Positions 39,121 to 48,338 of a stretch of 64,000 nt of DNA are shown here, piece by piece. Position numbers and translations under genes: made by a program. The stretch's first letter is position 1. Each line of letters starts with the position of its first letter. The notes beneath the pieces were generated by a model that was not told the DNA's origin, did not search any database, and saw nothing but the letters and a program-made list of their open reading frames with translations. Source of the DNA: Rhodopseudomonas palustris JSC-3b (lineage in GTDB: Bacteria; Pseudomonadota; Alphaproteobacteria; Rhizobiales; Xanthobacteraceae); NCBI GenBank assembly GCA_000504425.1, contig KI632513.1, positions 2,947,276 through 3,011,275 on the forward strand. The letters are read 5' to 3'.

Positions 39121-39292
39121 ATTCCCACTCCTCCCCGCGCGTGATTTTGGCCCGCGACGTGCGGAGCCGGAATCATGCGCTGCATTTGCCATTGGAAGCG
39201 CGATCAGATTCGAGGCTTGTTATTGCTGTTGCTGATGACGTCCCCTTTACAGTTCATCTCGAATTAAATCGGCGTTTCGACGAACTTCAAGA

Positions 39293-39322
39293 CAAAAACG
39301 CCCGGCACGACGGCCGGGCGTT
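39293..39322 (-). terminator. Intrinsic terminator of phbA
   Basis: On the minus strand AACGCCCGGC, a six-base loop, GCCGGGCGTT and then TTTGTC: a perfect ten-base stem with a T-run, 60 bases past the phbA stop. It separates phbA from phbB. Confidence 0.85.
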
Positions 39323-39384
39323 GAGATCATTAGGTGCAGTGCAATGACAATTGCGGCACCATCAGCTGTACAGCGTGAGTTTGC

Positions 39385-40644
<1,260 letters not shown>

Positions 40645-40648
40645 TTAA

Positions 40649-40667
40649 CCAGATGCTGAGGAGTCAA
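40649..40667 (-). promoter_or_regulatory. Weak candidate phbA promoter in the phbA/phaR spacer
   Basis: The 300-base divergent spacer has TTGACT on the minus strand at 40667-40662, but the matching -10 (about CAGGAT) is poor. TGC-rich motifs CTGCTGCAGCGC (near 40688) and TTGCATTGCGCA (near 40800) could be PhaR sites, since PhaR homologs bind TGC-rich DNA; this is a guess. Confidence 0.3.
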
Positions 40668-40863
40668 TGTCGCTGAGGTCACATCCTGCTGCAGCGCATT
40701 CCAAGAACAGCTGACGACGGTTCTTTCGCAGCGCAACGTCGCTTGATTAACCTTCGCGAACAAAACGGTAGCAGAACCAGAGGGGAAGTGCTTATTTTAT
40801 TGCATTGCGCATCGTCTCAGCGGCGGTCCTATCCGTTTATCGTCCTCCGACAAGTGGGTGACC

Positions 40864-41472
40864 ATGGCGAAATCCAACCTGCCGACGACCATCAAGAAGT
40901 ACGCGAACCGCCGGCTGTACAACACCGGAACCAGTACTTACGTGACTTTGGAAGATCTCGCCGCAATGGTGAAAAACGGCGAAGATTTTCAGGTTTATGA
41001 CGCCAAATCGGGCGATGACATCACCCGATCAGTCCTCGCGCAGATCATTTTCGAGCAGGAAAACAAGGCCGGGCAGAACCTGCTGCCGACCACTTTTCTG
41101 CGCCAGCTGATCCGCTTCTATGGCGACAGCATGCAGATGGTGGTGCCGCGCTATCTCGAGCAATCGATCGATACGCTGACGCGCGAGCAGGAGAAATTCC
41201 GCAAACAGATCTCCTCGACATTCAGTGTCGGGCCGTTTGCGCCGCTGGAAGAACAAGTGCGGCGCAACATGGAGCTGTTCCAGCAGACCTTCTCGATGTT
41301 CAAGCCGTTCGTGCAGACGCCGGGCAGCGCTGCCCCTGAAGTCACGCAGGACAATGCCGCGAGCGAACCCGCCGATGACAGCAATGGCATCGAGGAGCTG
41401 CGCCGGCAGATGAAGGAAATGCAGGAGCGGCTCGAGCAGATGTCGAACGCCGCCGCCAAGAAAGACGAGTAA
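40864..41472 (+). CDS. phaR: Polyhydroxyalkanoate synthesis repressor PhaR
   Basis: PhaR binds both DNA and PHB and represses phasin and related genes until polymer appears. The 202-residue protein has the N-terminal PHB/PHA accumulation DNA-binding domain (IKKYANRRLYNTGTSTYV, residues 10-27), then the PHB_acc domain with EQENKAGQNLLPTTFLRQLI, and a helical, Gln/Glu-rich C-terminus. ATG 40864 is preferred; an ATG two codons earlier exists. It faces phbA. Confidence 0.96.
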   Translation: MAKSNLPTTIKKYANRRLYNTGTSTYVTLEDLAAMVKNGEDFQVYDAKSGDDITRSVLAQIIFEQENKAGQNLLPTTFLRQLIRFYGDSMQMVVPRYLEQSIDTLTREQEKFRKQISSTFSVGPFAPLEEQVRRNMELFQQTFSMFKPFVQTPGSAAPEVTQDNAASEPADDSNGIEELRRQMKEMQERLEQMSNAAAKKDE

Positions 41473-41565
41473 TACCGTCAAGGCGGGTATGACCGCCGGT
41501 CAGCAACGCCCCTTGATGTCCGCGCCGGGCATCCGCTCCTTGAAAGCGGTGGGACGGCCTTGGAT

Positions 41566-41623
41566 CCGGTGGCATTGGGTCCGGCCGCATTGGGTCGGCG
41601 GCATTGGGTCCGGTGGCATTGGT
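41566..41623. repeat. 15-base tandem repeat
   Basis: Four head-to-tail units (15, 15, 14 and 14 bases) of CCGGTGGCATTGGGT with small changes. It lies in the spacer between phaR and the convergent GGDEF-EAL gene. Confidence 0.85.
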
Positions 41624-41713
41624 TAGCGGCAGGCGTCGTGGCAAAGACGTCGATGGCCGGGGCCAGCCCGGCAAAGACGCATGACGACTTCATCAACCGT
41701 TGTTGAGTGCTGA

Positions 41714-43453
41714 TCAGCCTGCCAGCGCGCTACGCGCAGCGGAACGCCAGGGCCGGTGCGGTGACGCCAGCCCGGTCAGCCGGCCCTGAATGTAGTCGCA
41801 GCCCCAATCGCGCAGCATCTCGGCTGCGGCTTCGTCCTGCACCCATTCGGCCACGGTCTTGATTTCCAGGCGCCGCGCCAGATCGATCAAGGTCTGCACA
41901 AAGGCGCGATCATCGGCGGAATGGGTGATGTTCTGCACGAATGCGCCGTCGATCTTGACGATATCGACGCCGAGCGCGCGCAGATTGCGGAACGAGGTGT
42001 AGCCGGCGCCGAAATCATCGATCGCGATCCGGCTGCCAAAACCTTTCAGCCGGGCGACAAAGTCGCGGACGTGATCGAGATCCTGAATCGCCACGGTCTC
42101 GGTGATTTCCACGATCAAACGCTCGGCGATGCCGGGATGCGCCGACAGCAGCGATTCGATCGACGACCACCAATCGGCATCCATGGTGGTTTCCGGCGAG
42201 ATATTGAGGCTGAGTTCGATCGAAGGCGCGGCGGCAAGCTCGCTGACCACCAGTTCCAGCACGCGATGATCGACCAGCCGGATCAGGCCAAGCTGCTCCG
42301 CCACCGGCACGATATCGGGCGCCAGCAGCAATTCGCCGTCCTGCTGCTGCATCCGCACCAGGCATTCGTGAAACGCCGGCTGCCGCGAGCCGGCCGAGAT
42401 CACCGGCTCGAAGGCCAGCGCGATCCGGCGGTCATTGAGCGCGGTGACGATCTCGTCGGTGACGCGGATATTGACGCGGCGCTGCTGGTCGCGTTCGAGA
42501 TCGGGCTTCCACATCGAGAACGAGCCGCGCCGGCGCCGCTTGGCGGCGTCGAGCGATTCATGGGCGCGATTGAGCGCCTCTTCAGTGCTGCGCGCATAGC
42601 GCGGCATGCTGACGCCGCCGACCGAAGCAGTGATCGCGACCGGACCGGAGCGGGTCGGGACCACTTCATCGCGCACCGCTGCGAGGAACCGTTCGGCAGC
42701 GACCACCATGTCATCCGGCGTGCAGTTCATCAGTACCAGACCGAACTTGTTGCCAGACACCCGGCCGAGCTGATCGCCGGAACGCAGCCGCGCCCGAATG
42801 CGCTGCGCCACCTCGCGGATCACCTCATCGCCGACATCGAAGCCGAACGCATCGTTGATCCGCGCCAGATGATCGATGCCGACCAGCATGAACGCGCAAT
42901 TGCCGCGGAACCGGGCGGCGTCTTCGATCGCCTCGGCGAGCGAGGCGAGCAGATGGGTGCGGTTCAGCTCGCCGGTCAGCGCATCGTTCTGCGCCTGCTG
43001 CAACAACTGCTGATCGCGGGCGTGGCGCTCATTGTTGACGCGCACCACCCCTTCAACGCGCGCCGGCCGGCCGTCGGCGCCGGCGGTCCAATAGCCGGTT
43101 TCCTCGATCCAGCATGGCGGCTCCGAAATCGCGCCGCGCACCGCATATTCGACCCGGTACGGCATGCGCGCCCCCGGCGCCGGCGAGCCGCGCAGCGCAT
43201 CGCTGCGGATCGATGACGACGGTTCCAGGAAGCCGCCGAGAGCGGCGCCGCTGCCCAGTGCACTCGCCGGAATGCCCGCGAACATCGCGGCCGCGGCGGC
43301 ACTCCAGGCCATCGCATCGGTGCCGACATCCCACACGAACGCGGCCTGGCCAAGTTCGGCCAGGATGGTGGCTTCGTTGGGGACGAGCTGGCTTGCCGCA
43401 AGCGCGGCTTCGCACGACGGATCGACTGTCACGGTCGCCTCGTTTTGGGACAC
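41714..43453 (-). CDS. GGDEF-EAL protein with degenerate GGDEF, probable c-di-GMP phosphodiesterase
   Basis: From a GTG at 43453 the product has 579 residues. The N-terminal third resembles a PAS-like sensor. The GGDEF domain has SGNKF (233-237) in place of GGDEF, so cyclase activity is unlikely. The EAL domain reads ECLVR (Glu363) but keeps the other catalytic positions: SLNIS, EITET, DDFGAGY, VKIDG, VAEW and IQGR. It may therefore still hydrolyse c-di-GMP. The start is uncertain: an AGGAG is 13 bases upstream of the GTG, and no suitable ATG is near. It is divergent from a small gene at 43642. Confidence 0.85.
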   Translation of the reverse strand: MSQNEATVTVDPSCEAALAASQLVPNEATILAELGQAAFVWDVGTDAMAWSAAAAAMFAGIPASALGSGAALGGFLEPSSSIRSDALRGSPAPGARMPYRVEYAVRGAISEPPCWIEETGYWTAGADGRPARVEGVVRVNNERHARDQQLLQQAQNDALTGELNRTHLLASLAEAIEDAARFRGNCAFMLVGIDHLARINDAFGFDVGDEVIREVAQRIRARLRSGDQLGRVSGNKFGLVLMNCTPDDMVVAAERFLAAVRDEVVPTRSGPVAITASVGGVSMPRYARSTEEALNRAHESLDAAKRRRRGSFSMWKPDLERDQQRRVNIRVTDEIVTALNDRRIALAFEPVISAGSRQPAFHECLVRMQQQDGELLLAPDIVPVAEQLGLIRLVDHRVLELVVSELAAAPSIELSLNISPETTMDADWWSSIESLLSAHPGIAERLIVEITETVAIQDLDHVRDFVARLKGFGSRIAIDDFGAGYTSFRNLRALGVDIVKIDGAFVQNITHSADDRAFVQTLIDLARRLEIKTVAEWVQDEAAAEMLRDWGCDYIQGRLTGLASPHRPWRSAARSALAG

Positions 43454-43641
43454 TTGGGAGGTGATTCTCCTGTGCAGAATAGGGCGACGGCCATGCTGGA
43501 CGCTAGGCAAACTTCCCGATCGCTGCAGAACTAACGAATCGTGCCTCCGGAACCTCGTCGAGAGCCACGGCATAGCGCTTGCGATGCCAGTGCTACGGGA
43601 GACGCAAACTCCCGAAATGAGACAGTCGACGGGAGAGACTG

Positions 43642-43917
43642 ATGAGCGGCAACGCAAGCAGCCTGCAAGACGAACAGGACCCCGCCGCAGCCGGCACCGG
43701 CCTGATCACCCTGCAAGCGTCCTGTTCGGAGCAGCCGCGATTGCGCGTGCTGCCGCGCCCCGATGCGCCGTTCCTGACCCACTTGATCGCGACCGCGCAG
43801 CATTCGCCGCAAACGCGCTCGCTGCGCCGCGCCAGTTCAGCCGACGCCGACGCCGCCTATCGCAGCACGGCCAGCCGTGACCGCGTGATCGGCGCCCGGC
43901 CCCGCTGCAGCATCTAG
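43642..43917 (+). CDS. Small protein of unknown function
   Basis: The 91-residue frame starts at an ATG with GGGAGAG four bases upstream. It contains RLRVLPRPDAPFLTHLIATAQHSPQTRSLRRAS, which looks like a short conserved core, and then a basic tail. There is no signal peptide or membrane helix. It is divergent from the GGDEF-EAL gene. I recognise the core pattern from small Bradyrhizobium-type proteins but no function is known. Confidence 0.6.
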   Translation: MSGNASSLQDEQDPAAAGTGLITLQASCSEQPRLRVLPRPDAPFLTHLIATAQHSPQTRSLRRASSADADAAYRSTASRDRVIGARPRCSI

Positions 43918-44000
43918 GTTCGATCATCGACAATTGAGGATGCGTAGCCGCCGCGCTGAGCGATCAGCACACCGCGGGATCAAGCTTGCTTAGCAAGGCG

Positions 44001-44540
44001 CTAGCGCGACGACGATGACGAGCTGGCAGCCGGCTGCAGCGCCGGTGAGGCGATCGACGGCGAACTATCTGACTCGGAATTTGAGGATTTGCTGACGGCT
44101 TCAGTGCCAGCATCGCTTGCGGCCGGCTTGGCCGGCTTCTTCGCCGGCGGCGCGGGAGGCTTGCGCCGGACCCGGCGCGGCCGCAGCCCAATGCCGGCCA
44201 GCACATCGACCAGCGCCAGCATCGCCAGCATGAACATGGTTGAATTGCCGAATTGCGGCAGCGCCACGAATTCCCCGGCGGCGGCGGCAAACACCAGCAG
44301 CGACAGAAAATGGTCGGCGGCAAATTTGGCGCCAGGCCGGCCGGCCTTGATCACTTCAAGCACCAGCAGCAGCGCCGCAACGGCCAGCAACAGATCGCGG
44401 ATCGTCAGCGGCCAGCTATTGCCGGACCAGAGCCGCACGACCGCCACCGGCGCCTCGAAATCGACGCCGGGCATCATGAACACGATGATGTTGCAGACAG
44501 CCAGCGGGATCAGCAGCAGCGGAAAACCGATGATCGGCAT
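44001..44540 (-). CDS. Membrane protein of unknown function with disordered tail
   Basis: The 179-residue protein has about four hydrophobic helices (PIIGFPLLLIPLAVCNIIVF; IRDLLLAVAALLLVLEVI; FLSLLVFAAAAGEFVAL; TMFMLAMLALVDVLAGI) followed by a basic/proline patch and a Ser-rich tail ending in six serines and an arginine. It is probably a small inner-membrane protein. No family with a function is recognised. Confidence 0.75.
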   Translation of the reverse strand: MPIIGFPLLLIPLAVCNIIVFMMPGVDFEAPVAVVRLWSGNSWPLTIRDLLLAVAALLLVLEVIKAGRPGAKFAADHFLSLLVFAAAAGEFVALPQFGNSTMFMLAMLALVDVLAGIGLRPRRVRRKPPAPPAKKPAKPAASDAGTEAVSKSSNSESDSSPSIASPALQPAASSSSSSR

Positions 44541-44734
44541 GGGGGCGGCCTTCTATTCAAGCGAGTCCTGCAGGCTGGCGGTCGAATCGAACCGCGCCAG
44601 CGCTGCTTCTCTCACCAGGGACGACACCAGTTACAAGCCCGTTGACGACGAAAAGCGTGTGACAACGAAAGCGTGCAGCTTAGCCGGCCGTAGCCCCCTT
44701 GATCCGTGCTCGCAGGCCGAGCAGGGCATTGCAA

Positions 44735-44754
44735 GGTACGCCGGGCGGCGTACC
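44735..44754 (-). terminator. Hairpin downstream of rpmF
   Basis: GGTACGCCG-GG-CGGCGTACC forms a perfect nine-base stem 14 bases past the rpmF stop. Only TTGC follows on the minus strand, so termination by this alone is uncertain. Confidence 0.5.
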
Positions 44755-44768
44755 TCGTCGATGCTGGA

Positions 44769-44951
44769 TCAGGATTCCTTTTTGATCAGGACCTGGCGGC
44801 CCTTGTACATCCCGGTCTTCAGATCGAGATGATGCGGGCGGCGCAGTTCGCCGGAATCCTTGTCCTCAACGTAAGTCGGCTTCTTCAGCGCGTCAGCGGA
44901 ACGGCGCATGCCACGCCGCGAGGGCGAGGTTTTTCTTCTCGGAACGGCCAT
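44769..44951 (-). CDS. rpmF: 50S ribosomal protein L32
   Basis: The 60-residue protein starts [18 protein letters not shown] and ends [11 protein letters not shown], both diagnostic of bacterial L32. It lacks the zinc-binding cysteines seen in some bacteria, as is normal in alphaproteobacteria. AAGGA lies upstream of the ATG. A TATAAG on the minus strand near 45040 could be a -10. mtgA lies upstream on the same strand across 275 bases. Confidence 0.97.
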   Translation of the reverse strand: MAVPRRKTSPSRRGMRRSADALKKPTYVEDKDSGELRRPHHLDLKTGMYKGRQVLIKKES

Positions 44952-45226
44952 GTCATGGTCCTTGCAGGGTTTTTCGCATCCAACGCGGATGCCCCCGGCG
45001 CCTGGCAGGGCGCGGGCAAACTCAGATCAGGCCGGGCTTATAACGGAAGCGGCCGCACAAAGCTAGAGCGTTTTCGAGCGAAATGGAATCCGGCCTGCGC
45101 CAAGAAAACCCGTCAAAACAACGGCGTAGAGCGGCGCCGCCGCGTGTGTCAGAACCGCACAGCCGAACGCTCAAGATGACAGCGGCTTTCCGCCTTCGCC
45201 AGAACGGCGCCCGCACGGGGCCAGGA

Positions 45227-45961
45227 TCAGTCGCCGCGGCTGCGCCAGCAGCGCGACAATTCCGCCGACTGGCCGCGCGCCTGATAGGTCGAGGCCAGCC
45301 GGCGCACGCCGCGGCCCGGGTTTTTGGCGCTACGCGTCACCGGATTGGGCAGGATCGCCGCGAGCAGCGCCGCCTCGCGCGCCGAAATCCTCGCGGCCGA
45401 CGTGCCGAACGCATATTGCGCGCCCGCTTCCGCCCCGAACTGACCATTCGGCCCCCATTCGGCGACGTTGAGATACAGTTCCAAGATGCGCTGCTTGGAC
45501 AGCACCAGATCGATCCACAGCGCCAGCGGCACTTCCAGCCCCTTGCGCAGCACGCTGCGCCCCGGCCACAGGAACAGGTTCTTGGCGAGCTGCTGGGTGA
45601 TGCTGGAGCCGCCGCGCCGCGCCTCGCCGTCCTGAAAATCGTCGATCACCTCGCGCAGCGCATCCCAGTCGATGCCATGATGCGCGCAGAACTTGGCATC
45701 CTCGGCCGCCACCACGGTGCTCGGCAGCGACGGCGCCATCCGTTCGAGATCGATCCATTGCCGCGTCACCGGCGCGCCGGTGAGCCAGCGCCACGCCATC
45801 AGCGTCGAGACGGGGTGACCGCCGGCATAGAACAAGGTCAGCAGATAGGGCAGCAACAGCAGCGCCAGCACGGCCAACACGACGTTGCGGATCAGTTTGT
45901 TGCGAGCAATACGCAAAGCACCCCCGTCCCCGCCTGGCGCAGCAGCGCCCAACACGATCAT
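45227..45961 (-). CDS. mtgA: Monofunctional peptidoglycan glycosyltransferase
   Basis: MtgA polymerises lipid II into glycan strands. The 244-residue protein has one N-terminal membrane anchor (about residues 25-46) and a GT51 domain with the catalytic [10 protein letters not shown] block (Glu87), [17 protein letters not shown] and [10 protein letters not shown]. It lacks a transpeptidase domain, as expected. ATG 45961 gives the full anchor. It faces ispA with 129 bases between. Confidence 0.95.
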   Translation of the reverse strand: MIVLGAAAPGGDGGALRIARNKLIRNVVLAVLALLLLPYLLTLFYAGGHPVSTLMAWRWLTGAPVTRQWIDLERMAPSLPSTVVAAEDAKFCAHHGIDWDALREVIDDFQDGEARRGGSSITQQLAKNLFLWPGRSVLRKGLEVPLALWIDLVLSKQRILELYLNVAEWGPNGQFGAEAGAQYAFGTSAARISAREAALLAAILPNPVTRSAKNPGRGVRRLASTYQARGQSAELSRCWRSRGD

Positions 45962-46090
45962 CCGGCAGTCTAGGCGTTTTTGCTGAGATCGAAAACCGGC
46001 CCCCGGTTAACGCTGCGCCGCCGCCGCAATTGACGAAGCACGGCGCATGGCGGATTGTCCCGGCGAATTTCGCTCCGGAGCTATCTATCG

Positions 46091-47020
46091 ATGACGACGA
46101 CGTGCACGTCCCCCACTGAATTCGCCCAGCGTCTCGACCAGACCGCTGATGATATCGAGGCGCTGCTCGCCCGCCTGTTGTCCGACGATGTGCTTGCGGA
46201 TGAGATCACCCGGCCGCGCCGGCTGATGGAAGCGATCCGCTACTCGACGCTCGGCGGCGGCAAGCGGCTGCGGCCGTTCCTGGCGGTGGAAAGCGCCGCG
46301 GTGTTCGGCGCGCCGCGCGAAGCGGCGCTGCTGGTCGGCGCCGCGCTCGAATGCATTCATTGCTATTCGCTGATCCACGACGATTTGCCGGCGATGGACA
46401 ACAGCGATCTGCGCCGCGGCCGGCCGACGCTGCACAAGGCCTATGACGACGCCACCGCGATCCTGGCCGGCGACGCACTGCTGACGCTGGCGTTCGACAT
46501 CATCAGCCGCGATGAAGTCCATGCCGACCCCAAGGTGCGGCTGCTGCTGACGCGCGCGCTGGCGCGGGCCTCGGGCCTCGGCGGCATGGTCGGCGGCCAG
46601 ATGCTCGATCTCGCCGGCGAAGGCCGGTTCGGCGACCGCGAGCCGGTTGACGTTGCCCGGTTGCAGCAGATGAAGACCGGCGCCTTGCTGCGCTATGGCT
46701 GCATCGCCGGCGCTATTTTGGGCGAAGCCTCGCAGCAGCATTATGCCGCGCTCGACGACTTTGGCCGCGCGCTCGGCGAAGCGTTCCAGATCGCCGACGA
46801 CCTGCTCGACGTCGAAGGCGACGCGGAAGCGCTCGGCAAGCCGGCCGGCGCCGACGCCGCGCTCGGCAAGACCACCTTTGTCACCCAGCTCGGCATCGAC
46901 GGCGCCAAGCAGCGGATTCGCGATCTGCTGGCGCGCGCCGACCAGGCGCTGGCGCCGTTCGGCGACAAGGGCGATGTGCTGCGGGCCGCCGCCCGGTTCG
47001 TCGCCGAACGCAAAAACTGA
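46091..47020 (+). CDS. ispA: Polyprenyl synthetase, probable farnesyl diphosphate synthase
   Basis: The 309-residue enzyme condenses IPP with allylic diphosphates. The first Asp-rich motif is DDLPAMD at residues 97-103, the four-residue spacing between the two Asp groups being typical of bacterial FPP synthases; the second motif is ADDLLD. GGGKRLRP and MVGGQMLDL are also present. In a phototroph GGPP synthesis (CrtE) is an alternative, but the position next to mtgA/rpmF and the length favour IspA. ATG 46091 is chosen over the upstream frame. Confidence 0.9.
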   Translation: MTTTCTSPTEFAQRLDQTADDIEALLARLLSDDVLADEITRPRRLMEAIRYSTLGGGKRLRPFLAVESAAVFGAPREAALLVGAALECIHCYSLIHDDLPAMDNSDLRRGRPTLHKAYDDATAILAGDALLTLAFDIISRDEVHADPKVRLLLTRALARASGLGGMVGGQMLDLAGEGRFGDREPVDVARLQQMKTGALLRYGCIAGAILGEASQQHYAALDDFGRALGEAFQIADDLLDVEGDAEALGKPAGADAALGKTTFVTQLGIDGAKQRIRDLLARADQALAPFGDKGDVLRAAARFVAERKN

Positions 47021-47031
47021 TCCAAAGCGAC

Positions 47032-47724
47032 ATGGCAGCACCGGAACCCGAGGACACCCACCTCCGCCGCTTCCGGAAACTGCCACGCCCGCTGCGGGTG
47101 ATCTATGCAAGGTCGCGCACCTTCGTCGCGTTCGGCGTCGGTGTCGCGACCTTGTTGCTATTGCCGGCCTCGCTCAACCTGCCGACCCGGCTGTTGATCG
47201 GCTGGGACGTGTTTTCGACGCTGTATCTGCTGCTGGCATTCGTGATGATGGCGCGCAGCGGCGTCGCTCACATCCGCCGCAGCGCGATCTTGCAGGATGA
47301 CGGCCGCTTTCTGATGCTGCTGGTCACCGCGATCGGCGCGTTCGCCAGTATCGCCGCGATCGTGTTTGAACTCGGCACCGCCCATCGCGGACCGGCCGAG
47401 ATCGGTCAGGCCCAGATCGGCTTGGCGCTGCTGACCATCGCGCTGTCCTGGGCGCTGATCCACACCACCTTCGCGCTGCATTACGCGCATGATTACTACC
47501 GCGGCGCGCCGGGTGGGCTGGCCTTCCCCGGCGAGCCGCAGGAGCCGGACTATTGGGACTTTGTGTATTTCTCATTCGTGATCGGCATGACCGCGCAGGT
47601 GTCGGACGTCGGCATCACCGATCGCACCATCCGCCGCACCGCGACCGCGCATGGGGTGATCTCGTTCACCTTCAACACCGCGCTGCTGGCGCTGACGATC
47701 AATATCGCCGCCAGCGCCATTTGA
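47032..47724 (+). CDS. DUF1345 domain-containing membrane protein
   Basis: The 230-residue protein has about five membrane helices and the DUF1345 signature YWDFVYFSFVIGMTAQVSDV, then RRTATAHGVISFTFNTALLALTIN. It lies 11 bases after ispA and probably shares its transcript. No function is known for the family. Confidence 0.9.
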   Translation: MAAPEPEDTHLRRFRKLPRPLRVIYARSRTFVAFGVGVATLLLLPASLNLPTRLLIGWDVFSTLYLLLAFVMMARSGVAHIRRSAILQDDGRFLMLLVTAIGAFASIAAIVFELGTAHRGPAEIGQAQIGLALLTIALSWALIHTTFALHYAHDYYRGAPGGLAFPGEPQEPDYWDFVYFSFVIGMTAQVSDVGITDRTIRRTATAHGVISFTFNTALLALTINIAASAI

Positions 47725-47781
47725 GCTTCTGGTCTGACGCGTCGTCTTGACGCGAAAACTTCGCGCAACAGCGCTGATAGC

Positions 47782-48222
47782 TCAGGCGGCGCGGGTTTCC
47801 TCTTCGAGCGCGATGTCGCGAATGATCTCGAACAATCGCGTGCCTTCCAGACCATCGGTGTTGAAGCCGGTGGCCTTGGCGAGATGGCCGAACAGATCCT
47901 GGCCCTCGCGCGACTGGCCGAAATAGCCCATCGACCAATGCTGAAACGCGCGCTCGGTGGTCTGGTGATAGGCGAGCACTTCGAGATCGCCGTGGCGCGG
48001 GTCCTGCTGGATCTTCTCGAACGTGTCCTCAAGGCTGCCGCACGGCCCTTCCAGCACCTGGGCGAACATGCCGGCGTTGAAGATCAACGCGCCGGTGAGT
48101 TCAAGCGGCGGATTGTTGCGCTGCGCGGCGGCTAGAATTGATTGCACTTCGGCCGCGATATGCGCCGCGCCGCCGCTGATGCGGTTTTTGCTGAGATAGA
48201 CCAGACGATACAATGTCGACAT
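47782..48222 (-). CDS. BLUF blue-light sensor protein (PapB-like)
   Basis: The 146-residue protein is a short BLUF photoreceptor binding FAD. It starts MSTLYRLVYLSKNRI; Tyr9, Asn37 (QRNNPPLELTG) and Gln55 (FAQVLEG) are at the positions of the photocycle Tyr, Asn and Gln in known BLUF proteins, and Trp96/Met98 (HWSMGY) match the semi-conserved pair. The C-terminal about 50 residues are the usual short-BLUF extension. It lies 117 bases downstream of a GGDEF-EAL gene on the same strand. In Rhodopseudomonas palustris a short BLUF protein (PapB) controls an EAL phosphodiesterase (PapA), so this pair is a good match. Confidence 0.93.
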   Translation of the reverse strand: MSTLYRLVYLSKNRISGGAAHIAAEVQSILAAAQRNNPPLELTGALIFNAGMFAQVLEGPCGSLEDTFEKIQQDPRHGDLEVLAYHQTTERAFQHWSMGYFGQSREGQDLFGHLAKATGFNTDGLEGTRLFEIIRDIALEEETRAA

Positions 48223-48338
48223 GGCGGGGCGACCGGCGTTAGTGGCAACGGGGCGCAAGCTGCGGCGCGGATGACAGCCGCGCCACCACGCCGCGATCGG
48301 GCGGTGACCGGCGCCGACCACGGCGCTGCGCCAACAGG

